From Nocardia fluminea (lineage in GTDB: Bacteria > Actinomycetota > Actinomycetes > Mycobacteriales > Mycobacteriaceae): a DNA stretch of 64,000 bases. This document shows, piece by piece, positions 1-9,294 of this stretch. The DNA is taken from contig NZ_PJMW01000002.1 in assembly GCF_002846365.1 (NCBI RefSeq), positions 4,030,001-4,094,000 on the forward strand, given 5' to 3'. The notes below the pieces were generated by a model that worked only from the letters and a program-made list of their open reading frames with translations, had not been told where the DNA came from and made no database searches. The first letter of the stretch is position 1. Every line of letters begins with the position of its first letter. A program made the translations under genes and the position numbers.

Positions 1-24
1 GGCTAGTCGTGCCACGCCGAACTA

Positions 25-40
25 TCAAACATCTGTTCGA
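25..40. promoter_or_regulatory. LexA (SOS) box 1
   Basis: The sequence TCAAAC-ATCT-GTTCGA matches the actinobacterial LexA box TCGAAC-N4-GTTCGA at all but one position. It lies at the left edge of the window. In relatives lexA is divergent from the gene at 193, so this box would sit between the two. lexA itself is not in the window, so that neighbour is inferred. Confidence 0.7.
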
Positions 41-88
41 GCATGTCGGGCGTTTCGTGCTGACAGCCGCGCTGAGATCTGGTAGAAA

Positions 89-104
89 TCGAACATCAGT
101 TCGT
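89..104. promoter_or_regulatory. LexA (SOS) box 2
   Basis: TCGAAC-ATCA-GTTCGT has one mismatch from the perfect palindrome TCGAAC-N4-GTTCGA. It lies 88 bases before the start at 193 and 64 bp from box 1 (start to start). Together the two boxes indicate DNA-damage control of the divergent promoter region. Confidence 0.8.
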
Positions 105-192
105 CGCACAGGTGTTCGAACAACGGGAGGCACAGCCGCCTCACCAGTACTTTCTCGCAGCAGCGGAGCACACCACCCCGGAGGTTCTTCCG

Positions 193-888
193 ATGAGCAC
201 AGCATCCAGCGCCCTGCGTTCCGCAGACCCCCTCACCGCCCCGGAGCCGATGCTCCGCCGGCGCCGGACCGCCCACGCCCCACGACGTTTCGCTCTGGTC
301 CGGTCGTCGAGGCCACGGCGGGCGACCGTCGAACAGCAGGCGGTCCCGGCGTCACCCACCGTGCCCATCGCTCGCCCCGCCTCGCCTCGTGGGGCCGCCG
401 ATGTCGCGCGCAGTATCGTCCGGTCGGGCGTGCTGAGCCCGCCCGCGACCGGCCTGCCCGCCGCCGAACCCGCCGATATCGTCCGCGCCCCGCGGCGGAT
501 CGAACTCACCGACGCCGAACTCGATCTCGCCTTCGCCACCGTGCCCCGCAGCGCGCCGGCGCGCCGGCCCCGCGAGCTCGTTCGCCCGCTCGCGGATCGC
601 GGTCCGCGCCACCACGCGCCGCGGAGTGAGCTCTCCCTCTATACCCACGGCCCCGTGCGCACCCGCCGCGCGCAGGGTGTCCACCCGCTGCGCCGGGTCG
701 AGCAGGCCAAGGCCGGGTTCGCCACGCTCGCCGTGACAGCGCTGGTGACGGCGCTGATCGTGGTCGCCTTCCTCGGGCTCGCGCACGTGCGCGCGGGGAG
801 TTTCGCCGACCAGGTCGGCTCCACGGCACCCGGAGTCTCGGAGCAGGCGGGGTTCGAGTCCGGAGCCCGGCTCGCGCCGGGGCGATGA
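193..888 (+). CDS. SOS-controlled membrane protein in the ChiZ/DivS position
   Basis: A 231-residue protein starting at an ATG preceded by GGAGG with 8-base spacing. An upstream in-frame GTG at 112 has no ribosome site and lies beside the operator, so it was not used. The first ~170 residues are Arg/Pro/Ala-rich and probably disordered and cytoplasmic. One membrane segment follows near residues 179-205, then a short tail of ~25 residues. The position beside LexA boxes and just upstream of nrdR is that of Rv2719c (ChiZ) in M. tuberculosis and DivS in corynebacteria, SOS-induced division inhibitors. ChiZ carries a LysM domain after the membrane segment; no LysM is present here. A role in halting division after DNA damage is inferred from position and topology only. 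Confidence 0.65.
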   Translation: MSTASSALRSADPLTAPEPMLRRRRTAHAPRRFALVRSSRPRRATVEQQAVPASPTVPIARPASPRGAADVARSIVRSGVLSPPATGLPAAEPADIVRAPRRIELTDAELDLAFATVPRSAPARRPRELVRPLADRGPRHHAPRSELSLYTHGPVRTRRAQGVHPLRRVEQAKAGFATLAVTALVTALIVVAFLGLAHVRAGSFADQVGSTAPGVSEQAGFESGARLAPGR

Positions 889-902
889 GTCGAGAACTAC
901 TG

Positions 903-921
903 CGCCGAAACATTTTCGGCG
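903..921 (+). terminator. hairpin after the SOS gene
   Basis: Perfect 8-bp stem CGCCGAAA / TTTCGGCG with a 3-base loop, 15 bases after the stop at 888. There is no T-run, as is usual in actinobacteria. Confidence 0.5.
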
Positions 922-932
922 TGGGCCTCGGC

Positions 933-969
933 AGGGTGCGAGATCGTCGGTATCGACGAATCGCACCCT
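933..969 (+). terminator. second, larger hairpin before the secreted-protein gene
   Basis: Outer stem AGGGTGCGA / TCGCACCCT (9 bp) encloses an inner stem TCGTCG / CGACGA with a 4-base loop. It directly follows the hairpin at 903-921. It may complete termination of the SOS gene or be a structured leader of the gene at 1050; the sequence alone does not decide. Confidence 0.45.
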
Positions 970-1049
970 GAAACTAGAACACGTTGCTACGGTGACGGGC
1001 ATCCTGAACCGGGGCGGGGGCCTCGGTCGAACCCGGATGCGAGGTCTCG

Positions 1050-2276
1050 GTGCGCCGCTGCTCGATCGCTCTACTGCTCGGTGCGCTGCTCGGTGCATTA
1101 CTGGCACCCGCCGCGCACGCGGTTCCCGCCTACACCGAGTACCTGGATCTGCCCGCGCTCAACGGTGCGGGCGAATACGGTGGCGGACTCCACCCGGCGC
1201 TGCCCACGGCGCGGGAACCCCTGCTGGACGCGGTGACCCAGGCCCGCGACGACGGCATCGACCCGGCGCGGTACGCGACGCTGCTGCACCAGTACTGGCT
1301 CGTCGTGGCCACCGGCAACGCCGCGATCGACCTCGAAACCTGGGCGCCCGAACGCGGCGTCGCGGCCAACTCCGCCACCTTCAGCCAGGTGTACGTGAAC
1401 TACTTCCGCCTCGCGGCGACCCGCTCCGATCTCTACTGGGCGGGCATGGCGGGTATCGCGGGCGCGTCCTTCGCCGCCGGGTTCTTCGACGTCGGCGACG
1501 TCGCCGCCGGTGTCTCGGTGAGCGGAATCCACGAACTCGGCGCCGCCGTCGCCGATCTGCTCCGTGCCACCCCGCCGGAACTGCTCACCGGCGTCCCGGC
1601 CGACATCACCGGTCTGGCCGTCCTCGGCCCCCGGCTGACCGCCGCCGATCTCGCCTGGTATCAGACCCGGCTGATGATCATGCAGAAACACATCTTCATC
1701 GACCTGGTCCCGATGCACGAGGCCTATCTCGCCGACGGGTTGGCGGGCATCGACGAGATGTACGCGGCCGGCCTGCTCGACGACGGCATGCGGGTGGCCT
1801 GGACCGGGATCGACGGCGGCACCGAAGCGGGCCGAGGCGACGCGCTGGTCGCCATGGCCGATCGGGAGCAGAACCAGATCATCGCCGACCAGTGGGACGT
1901 GACCGCACGCGGCCGGGCCGGCATGGGTCGAGTGCTCACCTACGTCACCACGCTGGCGGGGAAGCCCGCCGTCCCCGGCACCCGGGCCCCCGGCGTGTAC
2001 GCCCCGGTCACGGTGTGGTCGCCGATCGCCGCGGTGCGGCCCCTGGGCCTGCGGACGTCGCTGCCCGCGTTCAACTGGGCCGACCGCGAGACCCGCTGGG
2101 ACTACATCACCGCCGACCTGCTCCCACGACATCTCGACCTCGCGATCGACGCCGCGCGCGCGGCGACGGTGTATCGCGAACCGTTCGCCGTCAAGCTCGA
2201 CCGGGGCCGGATGCTCGCCCGGCTACCCGACATCATCGCGGACCTGACCACGCAGTGGCAGGTTGTGCCATCCTGA
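1050..2276 (+). CDS. secreted protein of unknown function
   Basis: A 408-residue protein starting at GTG, with GAGG at 1041-1044 as ribosome site. Residues 1-24 form a classical signal peptide: two Arg, a Leu/Ala-rich core and a cleavable AHA end. The mature chain is Ala/Leu/Asp-rich and probably mostly helical. It contains aromatic-rich stretches (near residues 110-130) and a motif [13 protein letters not shown] (near residues 213-225) that looks like part of a conserved fold. No catalytic motif was recognised and no family name can be given. It ends 58 bases before nrdR and may be co-transcribed with it. Export is well supported; function is unknown. Confidence 0.7.
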   Translation: MRRCSIALLLGALLGALLAPAAHAVPAYTEYLDLPALNGAGEYGGGLHPALPTAREPLLDAVTQARDDGIDPARYATLLHQYWLVVATGNAAIDLETWAPERGVAANSATFSQVYVNYFRLAATRSDLYWAGMAGIAGASFAAGFFDVGDVAAGVSVSGIHELGAAVADLLRATPPELLTGVPADITGLAVLGPRLTAADLAWYQTRLMIMQKHIFIDLVPMHEAYLADGLAGIDEMYAAGLLDDGMRVAWTGIDGGTEAGRGDALVAMADREQNQIIADQWDVTARGRAGMGRVLTYVTTLAGKPAVPGTRAPGVYAPVTVWSPIAAVRPLGLRTSLPAFNWADRETRWDYITADLLPRHLDLAIDAARAATVYREPFAVKLDRGRMLARLPDIIADLTTQWQVVPS

Positions 2277-2334
2277 CCGGTATCCTGTCAAGAGCCATGG
2301 AATAGAAAATGCGCATCGACGAAGGAACCCTCGG

Positions 2335-2808
2335 ATGCATTGCCCGTATTGCCGACACCCCGACTCGCGCGTCGTCGACTCGCGGGAAGCCGAGGAGGGC
2401 ACCGCGATCCGCCGCCGTCGTTCCTGCCCGAGCTGTGGGCGCCGCTTCACCACCGTGGAGACCGCGATCCTGTCGGTGGTCAAGCGCAGTGGCGTGACCG
2501 AGCCGTTCAGTCGCGAGAAGGTGATCGTCGGCGTGCGCCGGGCCTGTCAGGGCCGCGAAGTCGACGACGACGCCCTGAACCTGCTCGCCCAGCAGGTCGA
2601 AGACGCGGTGCGCGCCAAAGGATCTCCCGAGGTGCCCAGCCACGAGGTCGGTCTGGCCATCCTCGGCCCGCTGCGCGACCTCGACGAAGTGGCGTATCTG
2701 CGCTTCGCCTCGGTGTACCGATCCTTCACCAGCGCCGCCGATTTCGAACGCGAGATCACCGAGATGCGTGCGGCCCGCGCCGCCGCCGCGGTCGCCGCGA
2801 CCGACTGA
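2335..2808 (+). CDS. nrdR: transcriptional repressor NrdR
   Basis: A 157-residue protein close to the usual ~150-residue family length. The N-terminal zinc ribbon has Cys3/Cys6 and Cys31/Cys34, followed by the ATP-cone domain (about residues 45-135) that senses ATP/dATP. NrdR represses ribonucleotide reductase genes when dATP is high. The start is the ATG at 2335, preceded by GAAGGAA. An in-frame ATG at 2263 would add 24 residues before the zinc ribbon and overlap the previous gene, so it was rejected. The neighbourhood (SOS gene upstream) matches the conserved lexA-nrdR locus of actinobacteria. It is convergent with the helicase gene ending at 2865. Confidence 0.95.
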   Translation: MHCPYCRHPDSRVVDSREAEEGTAIRRRRSCPSCGRRFTTVETAILSVVKRSGVTEPFSREKVIVGVRRACQGREVDDDALNLLAQQVEDAVRAKGSPEVPSHEVGLAILGPLRDLDEVAYLRFASVYRSFTSAADFEREITEMRAARAAAAVAATD

Positions 2809-2864
2809 TCCACGGCCCGCCCCAATTCTTCGCGGGTGGCAAAATATCAACGCCCGCATCGGTT

Positions 2865-5800
2865 TCAGCGACGGATCGTGCTGATCGCCTTCTCGATGCG
2901 CTTCGCCGAAACGGGGTACGGCGTGCCCAGCTTCTGCGCGAACAGACTGACCCGCAGCTCTTCGATCATCCACCAGATCTCGGTCACCTCGCGGGCATTC
3001 TTGCGGCCGGGAGGCAGCGCGTTCACGAGCTTGTCGTAGGCGGCCAGCATTCGGTCCACCTCGACCATGGCCTGCCGGTCGCGCACCGCCGATCCGGGTA
3101 GCGACTCCAGTCGCTGTGCCGCGGCGAGGAGGTAGCGCGGAAGTTCACGCAGCCGCACCCGGCCCCATTCGGCGACGAAACCGGGGAACAACAGGTCCTC
3201 GAGTTGCTGGCGCACGTCGTCGGCGATATCGGTTTCGAGGGTGTCGGCCAGCGCCGCTCGCGCCTGCTGGGCGGCGGCCAGGACCGGTACGACGGTGCGG
3301 ATCAGGGCGACGACCGCGGTGGACAGTTGCGGCCGGACGGTCGCGACCAGCTTGTCGAACTCCTCGGGCGTGCGAACCGGTCCGCCCGCCTTGGCGATGA
3401 GTTCGTCGGCGGCGGCGACCCGGCAGTCCTCGACCAGCTTGTCGAGCGATCCGTCGGGGTTCTGGCTCAGCGCCAGCCGATCGTGGGCCGGCAGTCCGGC
3501 GGTGACCGCGCGCGTCGAGGTCGGGATCGCGGCGAGCAGCAGGGTGCGTACACCCGCGCGCATCGCGGCCGCCTGCTCGCCGGGCGAGCTCAGCACCCGT
3601 ACCGCGACTCCTTCGCCCTCCGGCACGAGTGCCGGGTATCCCGTCACGGTCTGACCGGCGACCTCGCGGCTCACGGTCGGTGCGACCGAACCGAGCGATT
3701 CCGAGGTCCACACCGTGGCCGGTGCACGCTCGGCACCGGCGGTGGCACGGGCAACTGATGCTGAAACCTGTTCGGCCAGTAGTGCTTTCAGTTGCTGAAG
3801 ACTCTTGTTCTTGGCCAGCACCGTGCCGGCCTGATCGACCGCGGCGAAGGTCATGCGCAGATGATCGGGCAGCGCGGCGGGGGAGAGGTCCTCGGTGGTG
3901 ATGGTGACCGAACCCAGCCGGGACAGTTCCCTGGACAGCCCCGCGCGCAGTGGCTCGGCGCGCGGAGTCAACGCGCGCAGGGCCGCCGCGGCGAAGTCCG
4001 GCGCGGGCACGACCGCGCGCCGCAACGTTTTCGGGAGCGTCTTGATGAACGCGGCGGCCAGTTCCTCACGCATGCCGGGCACCAGCCAGTCGAAGCCGAC
4101 CGCCCGCACGTGCGCGAGCTGCTCCACCGGGATCCGTGCGGTGACGCCGTCGTCGTCCTGGCCGGGCTCGAACTGGTAGGTCAGCGGGAAGCTGAGTTCG
4201 CCTTGGCGCCAGGCGTCGGGGAAGTCGGTCGGGTCGAGGGCGGCGACACCGGCGTTGACCACGGTGTCGGTCGAGAAGTCCAGCAGCGCGGGATTTTCGC
4301 GCTCGGTCTTGCGCCACCAGCTGTCGAAGTGGCGCACCGACACGATATCGGCCGGGATGCGCTTGTCGTAGAACTCGAACAGCACTTCGTCGTCGACGAG
4401 GATGTCGCGGCGCCGTGCCCGATGTTCGAGGTCGGCCACATCGTCGATCAGGGCGCGGTTGCGGGCGAAGAACCCGTGCCGCGTCTGCCATTCGCCCTGT
4501 ACCAGAGCATGGCGAATGAACAACTCACGCGACAGTTCCGGGTCGATGCGCCCGAAGTCGACGGGGCGCCCGGTCACCAACGGCACGCCGTACAGCGTCG
4601 CGCGCTCGTAGGCGCGCGCTGAACCGCGCTTGGCCGACCAATGCGGTTCGGAGTAGGTACGTTTCACCAGATCACCGGCGAGCCGTTCGGCCCATTCCGG
4701 CTCCACTTTCGCCGCGATCCGCCCCCACAGCCGCGAGGTCTCCACCAGTTCGGCCGCCATCACCCAGCGCGGCGCCTTCTTGGCCAGCGACGATCCGGGG
4801 AAGATCATGAACTTCGCGTTCCGCGCTCCGAGGAACTCGCGCGATTCGGCCTCACGCACACCGATATGCGAGAGCATGCCCGCCAGCAGCGACTGGTGGA
4901 TCTGTGCGCTCGGCCACGGCATCGCGTCGTCGACGGTCGTATCCGAGGACGCGCCACCGGGTTTCGCGGATACCGGGTGCTGCCCACGCCTGGTCGCGTT
5001 GCCGCCGCGTCGAGACCGTCCACCCGCTTGGCGCGATTCTTCGCCCTTGGCGGAGTTCGTCTGTCCGCGGGCGGCGCCCGCGTCGTTCCAGCCCATCCCG
5101 CGGGCGATGGTGCGCAACTGACCGTGCAGGTCCTGCCATTCCCTGATGCGCAGGTAGTGCAGGAACTCGTCACGGCACATCCGCCGGAACTGGTTGGACG
5201 ACAGTGACTTGCGCTGCTCGGTGAGGTAGTCCCAGAGCCGCAGATAGGCCAGGAAGTCCGAGCCCTCCACGACGAAACGCGCGTGCTGGGCGTCGGCCGC
5301 CTGCTGGTGCTCGACGGGCCGTTCGCGCACATCCTGGATCGACAGCGCCGCGACGATGATCAGCACCTCGTCGAGGCACCCGTTGCGCTGCGCTTCCACG
5401 AGCATGCGCGCCATCCGTGGATCCACCGGCAGTTGCGCCATCTCCCGCCCGATCGGCGTGAGCGTGAGGTGTTTGCCCGAATCGGCTTCGCCGTCAACAG
5501 ATTTCGTGCTGCCGTGCGCCAGCGCGCCCAGCTCTTCGAGCAGCGCGATACCGTCACGGATGGCCCGGCGGTCGGGCGCCTCCACGAACGGGAAACTCTC
5601 GATATCGCCCAGTCCCAGCGCGGTCATCTGCAGGATGACCGCGGCGAGGTTGGTGCGCAGGATCTCCGGCTCGGTGAACGCGGGCCGCGCCTCGAAATCG
5701 TCCTCGGAATACAGCCGGATACAGATGCCGTCCGCCACGCGGCCACAGCGACCCGAGCGCTGCCGCGCCGAGGCCTGCGAGACCTCCTCGATGGGCAGGC

Positions 5801-6962
5801 GCTGCACCTTCGTGCGCATCGAATAGCGCGAGATGCGCGCGGTGCCGGGGTCGATGACGTAGCGGATCCCGGGCACGGTCAGCGAGGTCTCGGCGACGTT
5901 GGTGGCCAGCACCACCCGGCGACCGGTATGCGGGGCGAACACCTTGTGCTGCTCCGCGGCCGACAGTCGCGCGTACAGCGGCACGATCTCGGTGCGGGGG
6001 AGTCTCAGGTCGCGCAACGCGTCGGCGGTGTCGCGGATCTCGCGTTCGCCCGACAGGAACACCAGCACGTCGCCGTCGCCCTCGGCGAACAGTTCGACGA
6101 CCCCGTCGGCGATGGCATCGGTGGGGTCACGGTCGACGACGCGGGTGTCCTCGTCCTCATCGGAGCCGGGCAGTTCCAGCGACAGTGGCCGATACCGCAG
6201 CTCCACCGGGTACGACCGGCCCGAGACCTCGACGATCGGCGCCGGCGTGCCTCGCGCGTCGGCGAAGTGGCGGGCGAACAGTTCGGGATCGATGGTCGCC
6301 GAGGTGATGATCACCTTGAGATCGGCCCGCTGCGGCAGCAACTGCTTCAGATACCCGAGCAGGAAGTCGATGTTGAGGCTGCGTTCGTGGGCCTCGTCGA
6401 TGATGATCGTGTCGTAGCGGCGCAGCATCCGGTCGCGCTGGATCTCGGCCAGCAGGATGCCGTCGGTCATGAGCTTGACCAGGGTGCGATCCGAAGCCTG
6501 ATCGGTGAAGCGGACGGTGTAGCCGATCACGTCGCCGAGTTCGGTGCCCAGTTCCTCGGCGATGCGTTCGGCCACGGTGCGCGCGGCGAGCCTGCGCGGC
6601 TGGGTGTGACCGATGGTGCCGCGAATCCCGCGACCGAGTTCGAGGCAGATCTTCGGGATCTGGGTGGTCTTGCCCGAACCCGTCTCACCGGCCACGATCA
6701 CGACCTGGTTGGCGGCGATGGCCGCGGCGATGTCGTCGCGACGGCCGGAAACGGGGAGTTGTTCCGGGTAGGTGATCTGCGGAAGCGCCGCGCGGCGGTT
6801 GGCCACGCGGGTCTCGGCGGTGGCGATCTCGGCCTCGACGGCGGGTAGATCGTCGGGGCGCGCACGGTCGAGCTTGCGCCGGAGCCGATGTTCATCGCGC
6901 AGCGAGACCTCCGCCAGGCGGGTGCGCAGCGCGCGGGTTCCGGTGCTAGCTGTCCTGGTCAT
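2865..6962 (-). CDS. hrpA: ATP-dependent RNA helicase HrpA
   Basis: A 1365-residue DEAH-box helicase, near the ~1300 residues usual for HrpA. The Walker A motif GETGSGKT is at about residues 92-99 and the DEAH box at 189-192 (IIIDEAHERS). These are followed by the helicase C domain, HA2 and OB-fold regions and the long C-terminal DUF3418 region typical of HrpA. A low-complexity Gly/Arg/Ser insertion encoded near 4930-5090 interrupts the middle. HrpA rescues stalled ribosomes and acts in RNA metabolism in E. coli; the actinobacterial role is less known. The start chosen is the ATG at 6962, where similarity-like sequence begins. An upstream GTG at 7052 would add 30 unsupported residues. It diverges from the membrane-protein gene at 7217. 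Confidence 0.92.
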   Translation of the reverse strand: MTRTASTGTRALRTRLAEVSLRDEHRLRRKLDRARPDDLPAVEAEIATAETRVANRRAALPQITYPEQLPVSGRRDDIAAAIAANQVVIVAGETGSGKTTQIPKICLELGRGIRGTIGHTQPRRLAARTVAERIAEELGTELGDVIGYTVRFTDQASDRTLVKLMTDGILLAEIQRDRMLRRYDTIIIDEAHERSLNIDFLLGYLKQLLPQRADLKVIITSATIDPELFARHFADARGTPAPIVEVSGRSYPVELRYRPLSLELPGSDEDEDTRVVDRDPTDAIADGVVELFAEGDGDVLVFLSGEREIRDTADALRDLRLPRTEIVPLYARLSAAEQHKVFAPHTGRRVVLATNVAETSLTVPGIRYVIDPGTARISRYSMRTKVQRLPIEEVSQASARQRSGRCGRVADGICIRLYSEDDFEARPAFTEPEILRTNLAAVILQMTALGLGDIESFPFVEAPDRRAIRDGIALLEELGALAHGSTKSVDGEADSGKHLTLTPIGREMAQLPVDPRMARMLVEAQRNGCLDEVLIIVAALSIQDVRERPVEHQQAADAQHARFVVEGSDFLAYLRLWDYLTEQRKSLSSNQFRRMCRDEFLHYLRIREWQDLHGQLRTIARGMGWNDAGAARGQTNSAKGEESRQAGGRSRRGGNATRRGQHPVSAKPGGASSDTTVDDAMPWPSAQIHQSLLAGMLSHIGVREAESREFLGARNAKFMIFPGSSLAKKAPRWVMAAELVETSRLWGRIAAKVEPEWAERLAGDLVKRTYSEPHWSAKRGSARAYERATLYGVPLVTGRPVDFGRIDPELSRELFIRHALVQGEWQTRHGFFARNRALIDDVADLEHRARRRDILVDDEVLFEFYDKRIPADIVSVRHFDSWWRKTERENPALLDFSTDTVVNAGVAALDPTDFPDAWRQGELSFPLTYQFEPGQDDDGVTARIPVEQLAHVRAVGFDWLVPGMREELAAAFIKTLPKTLRRAVVPAPDFAAAALRALTPRAEPLRAGLSRELSRLGSVTITTEDLSPAALPDHLRMTFAAVDQAGTVLAKNKSLQQLKALLAEQVSASVARATAGAERAPATVWTSESLGSVAPTVSREVAGQTVTGYPALVPEGEGVAVRVLSSPGEQAAAMRAGVRTLLLAAIPTSTRAVTAGLPAHDRLALSQNPDGSLDKLVEDCRVAAADELIAKAGGPVRTPEEFDKLVATVRPQLSTAVVALIRTVVPVLAAAQQARAALADTLETDIADDVRQQLEDLLFPGFVAEWGRVRLRELPRYLLAAAQRLESLPGSAVRDRQAMVEVDRMLAAYDKLVNALPPGRKNAREVTEIWWMIEELRVSLFAQKLGTPYPVSAKRIEKAISTIRR

Positions 6963-7216
6963 TGCGCCTACCAGCGTAGCGAAGCCCGCCACCGGTTTTC
7001 CCCCGCGTCGCCCGCTCGCACCGTCGCGGAGACCAACGACACACCACGACACCCGCCCGTCGCCGTGCGCGCGTCCGGTCGATACCGCGCGACGCGACGA
7101 GCGCGCGCCTACGAACTCCCGGTCAGCGGGGGTCCGTCGTGCGAGGATCCGAAGAGCGGTCAGCAGGCACCTCGCGTCGTCACGCGGGCCGCCCGACCAT
7201 GCGGAAGGGACACAGC

Positions 7217-7858
7217 ATGAGCGCAGCGGTGCGAACGGCGTGGTGGATCAGGGCCTATCGGCTCGGTTTCGGAGTGCTCGGGGTTGTCGTACTGCTGTGG
7301 ATCCCGCTGCGCAACATCGACTCGGCGACCTTCTCGCTCACGAACTATCTGAGCTACTTCACCATCGAGTCCAACATTCTGGGCGTGATCGTGCTGCTCA
7401 TCGGCGGTCTGGTCGCACCCCAGGGCCGTGGCTGGCAGCTGTTCCGCGGCGCCGTCACGCTCTACATGCTCATCACGATGGTCGTGTACGCGGTGCTGCT
7501 GTCGCGGATCGACGTGATGCTCAACGACAAGTGGATCAACGACGTCATGCACCGCTACCTGCCGTTGCTCCTGGTGCTGGACTGGATGTTCGTCGCGATG
7601 GCGCAGCGGCTGCGGCCCAGTCCGGCCCTGATCGGGCAGTGGTTGATCTTCCCGCTCGTCTACGGCGTCTACAGCCTGATCCGCGGACCGATCGTCGACT
7701 GGTACCCCTACCCGTTCATCGACCCCACCGTGCAGGGCTATCTGTCGATGGCGATCGGACTGGTCGTACTCACCCTGGTGTTCGCGGTTCTGGCGGTAGC
7801 CATGGCGTCACTGGGTGACGTGCCCGCGTGGTGGCGCGAGCGCAAGGCGCAGGCCTGA
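7217..7858 (+). CDS. Pr6Pr family integral membrane protein
   Basis: A 213-residue protein with about six hydrophobic segments: near residues 13-33, 47-66, 78-97, 115-132, 145-158 and 173-200. The arrangement, the YFTIESN motif after the first helix and the WYPYPF motif before the last recall the actinobacterial Pr6Pr (six-helix) family, whose function is unknown. The start ATG at 7217 has GGAAGGGA six bases upstream; an ATG at 7199 lacks a ribosome site. It is followed 54 bases later by the aminotransferase gene on the same strand. The family name is given from memory of such proteins, without a search. Confidence 0.75.
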   Translation: MSAAVRTAWWIRAYRLGFGVLGVVVLLWIPLRNIDSATFSLTNYLSYFTIESNILGVIVLLIGGLVAPQGRGWQLFRGAVTLYMLITMVVYAVLLSRIDVMLNDKWINDVMHRYLPLLLVLDWMFVAMAQRLRPSPALIGQWLIFPLVYGVYSLIRGPIVDWYPYPFIDPTVQGYLSMAIGLVVLTLVFAVLAVAMASLGDVPAWWRERKAQA

Positions 7859-7912
7859 CCCGGTGACGGGCCCGGTGCGCGCATCGTGCCCGAGTGGGGT
7901 AAATGTGGAGCC

Positions 7913-9136
7913 ATGAATGCGCTCTGGCATGGATTCGCCGATATGGGTGCCGTCGATCGTGACGGCGCGTTCGTTGTCGCTCGCGGCGAGGGCGCCTACG
8001 TCTTCGACACCGCGGGCAACCGGTATCTCGACGCCACCGCCGGGCTGTGGTTCGCCAATGTCGGGCACGGTCGCGGCGAGATCGCCGACGCGGTCGCCGA
8101 TCAGTTGCGCACCATCGCGCACTACTCCAACTTCGGCGACATCACCGAGGCGCCCACCCGGGAGCTCGCCGAGAAACTCTCGTCGATCGCCCCCGTTCCG
8201 GGCAGCAAGATCTTCTTCACCTCCGGCGGTTCCGACTCGGTGGAGACCGCGGCGAAACTGGCTCGCCGCTACTGGCACGAGCTGGGCCGCCCCGACAAGA
8301 AGATCCTGGTCGGTCGCCGGCTGGCCTATCACGGCATGCATTACGCGAGCACCGCGCTCGGCGGGCTGGCGCCGAACAAGGAGGGCTACGGGGTGCTGGT
8401 GGACGACACCCGCACCGTCGAATGGAACGACGCGAAGTCCCTGCTCGCCCTGATCGAAGAGGTCGGCGCCGAGCGGATCGCCGCGTTCTTCTGCGAACCG
8501 ATCATCGGCGCCGGCGGGGTGTACCTGCCGCCCGAGGGCTACCTGGCCGAGGTCCGCCAGATCTGCCTCGACCACGACATCCTGTTCGTCGCCGACGAGG
8601 TCGTCACCGGGTTCGGCCGGATCGGCGGTTCCTGGTTCGCCTCCACCCGCTTCGACCTGCGCCCCGACCTGGTGACCACCGCCAAGGGCCTCACCTCCGG
8701 CTACGTCCCCATGGGCGCGGTCTTCATCGCCCCGCACCTGGCCGAACCCTTCTACGCGGGCGGCACCTGGTTCCGCCACGGCTACACCTACGGCGGCCAC
8801 GCCGGTGCCGCCGCCGCGGCCCTGGCCAATCTCGCCATCGTCGAACGCGAAGGTCTGCTCGAGGAGGCCGCCCGCCTCGAATCCACCTTGCACGTCGCGT
8901 TGGCGCCGCTGGCCGAGCACCCCCGCGTCGCTGAAGTCCGCAGCGGCCTCGGCGCAGTCGCGGCTGTGCAGCTCGCCGACCCGTCGGAGGGTCCCGCGTT
9001 GGTGAAAACCTTGCGTGAACACGGCATCTCGGGTCGCGCCGCCGGAGCGGGGGCCATGCAGATCTCGCCGTCGTTCGTCATGACCGACGCCCAGGTCGCC
9101 GAACTCGCCGACGGATTCGCCCGCGCCCTGGGCTGA
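7913..9136 (+). CDS. class III PLP-dependent aminotransferase
   Basis: A 407-residue enzyme of the ornithine/GABA/DAPA aminotransferase fold. The pyridoxal-phosphate lysine is K258 in TTAKGLTSGY. The cofactor-ring aspartate is D228 in ADEVVTGFGR, and the phosphate-binding segment SGGSDSVETAAK lies near residues 104-115. Such enzymes move an amino group from omega-amines or beta-amino acids to pyruvate or 2-oxoglutarate. The sequence most recalls the putrescine/beta-alanine-pyruvate group, but substrate cannot be read from it. The start at ATG 7913 is favoured over a GTG at 7886. It is convergent with the GNAT gene. No operon partner shows its substrate. Confidence 0.85.
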   Translation: MNALWHGFADMGAVDRDGAFVVARGEGAYVFDTAGNRYLDATAGLWFANVGHGRGEIADAVADQLRTIAHYSNFGDITEAPTRELAEKLSSIAPVPGSKIFFTSGGSDSVETAAKLARRYWHELGRPDKKILVGRRLAYHGMHYASTALGGLAPNKEGYGVLVDDTRTVEWNDAKSLLALIEEVGAERIAAFFCEPIIGAGGVYLPPEGYLAEVRQICLDHDILFVADEVVTGFGRIGGSWFASTRFDLRPDLVTTAKGLTSGYVPMGAVFIAPHLAEPFYAGGTWFRHGYTYGGHAGAAAAALANLAIVEREGLLEEAARLESTLHVALAPLAEHPRVAEVRSGLGAVAAVQLADPSEGPALVKTLREHGISGRAAGAGAMQISPSFVMTDAQVAELADGFARALG

Positions 9137-9294
9137 CGCGCACGCCGGGGCCGCCGTCGCCGCTGAACGGCGGACCCGGCGCTGGGACCGCCGGTGCGGA
9201 ACGGGTTGGCGGGCATACCGCCGAGCGCGGCACCACCAACCAGTTCGCCTCGCTCGCGCCTCGAATGCCGAGTCGACATTCGGCTCGCGCGGGA

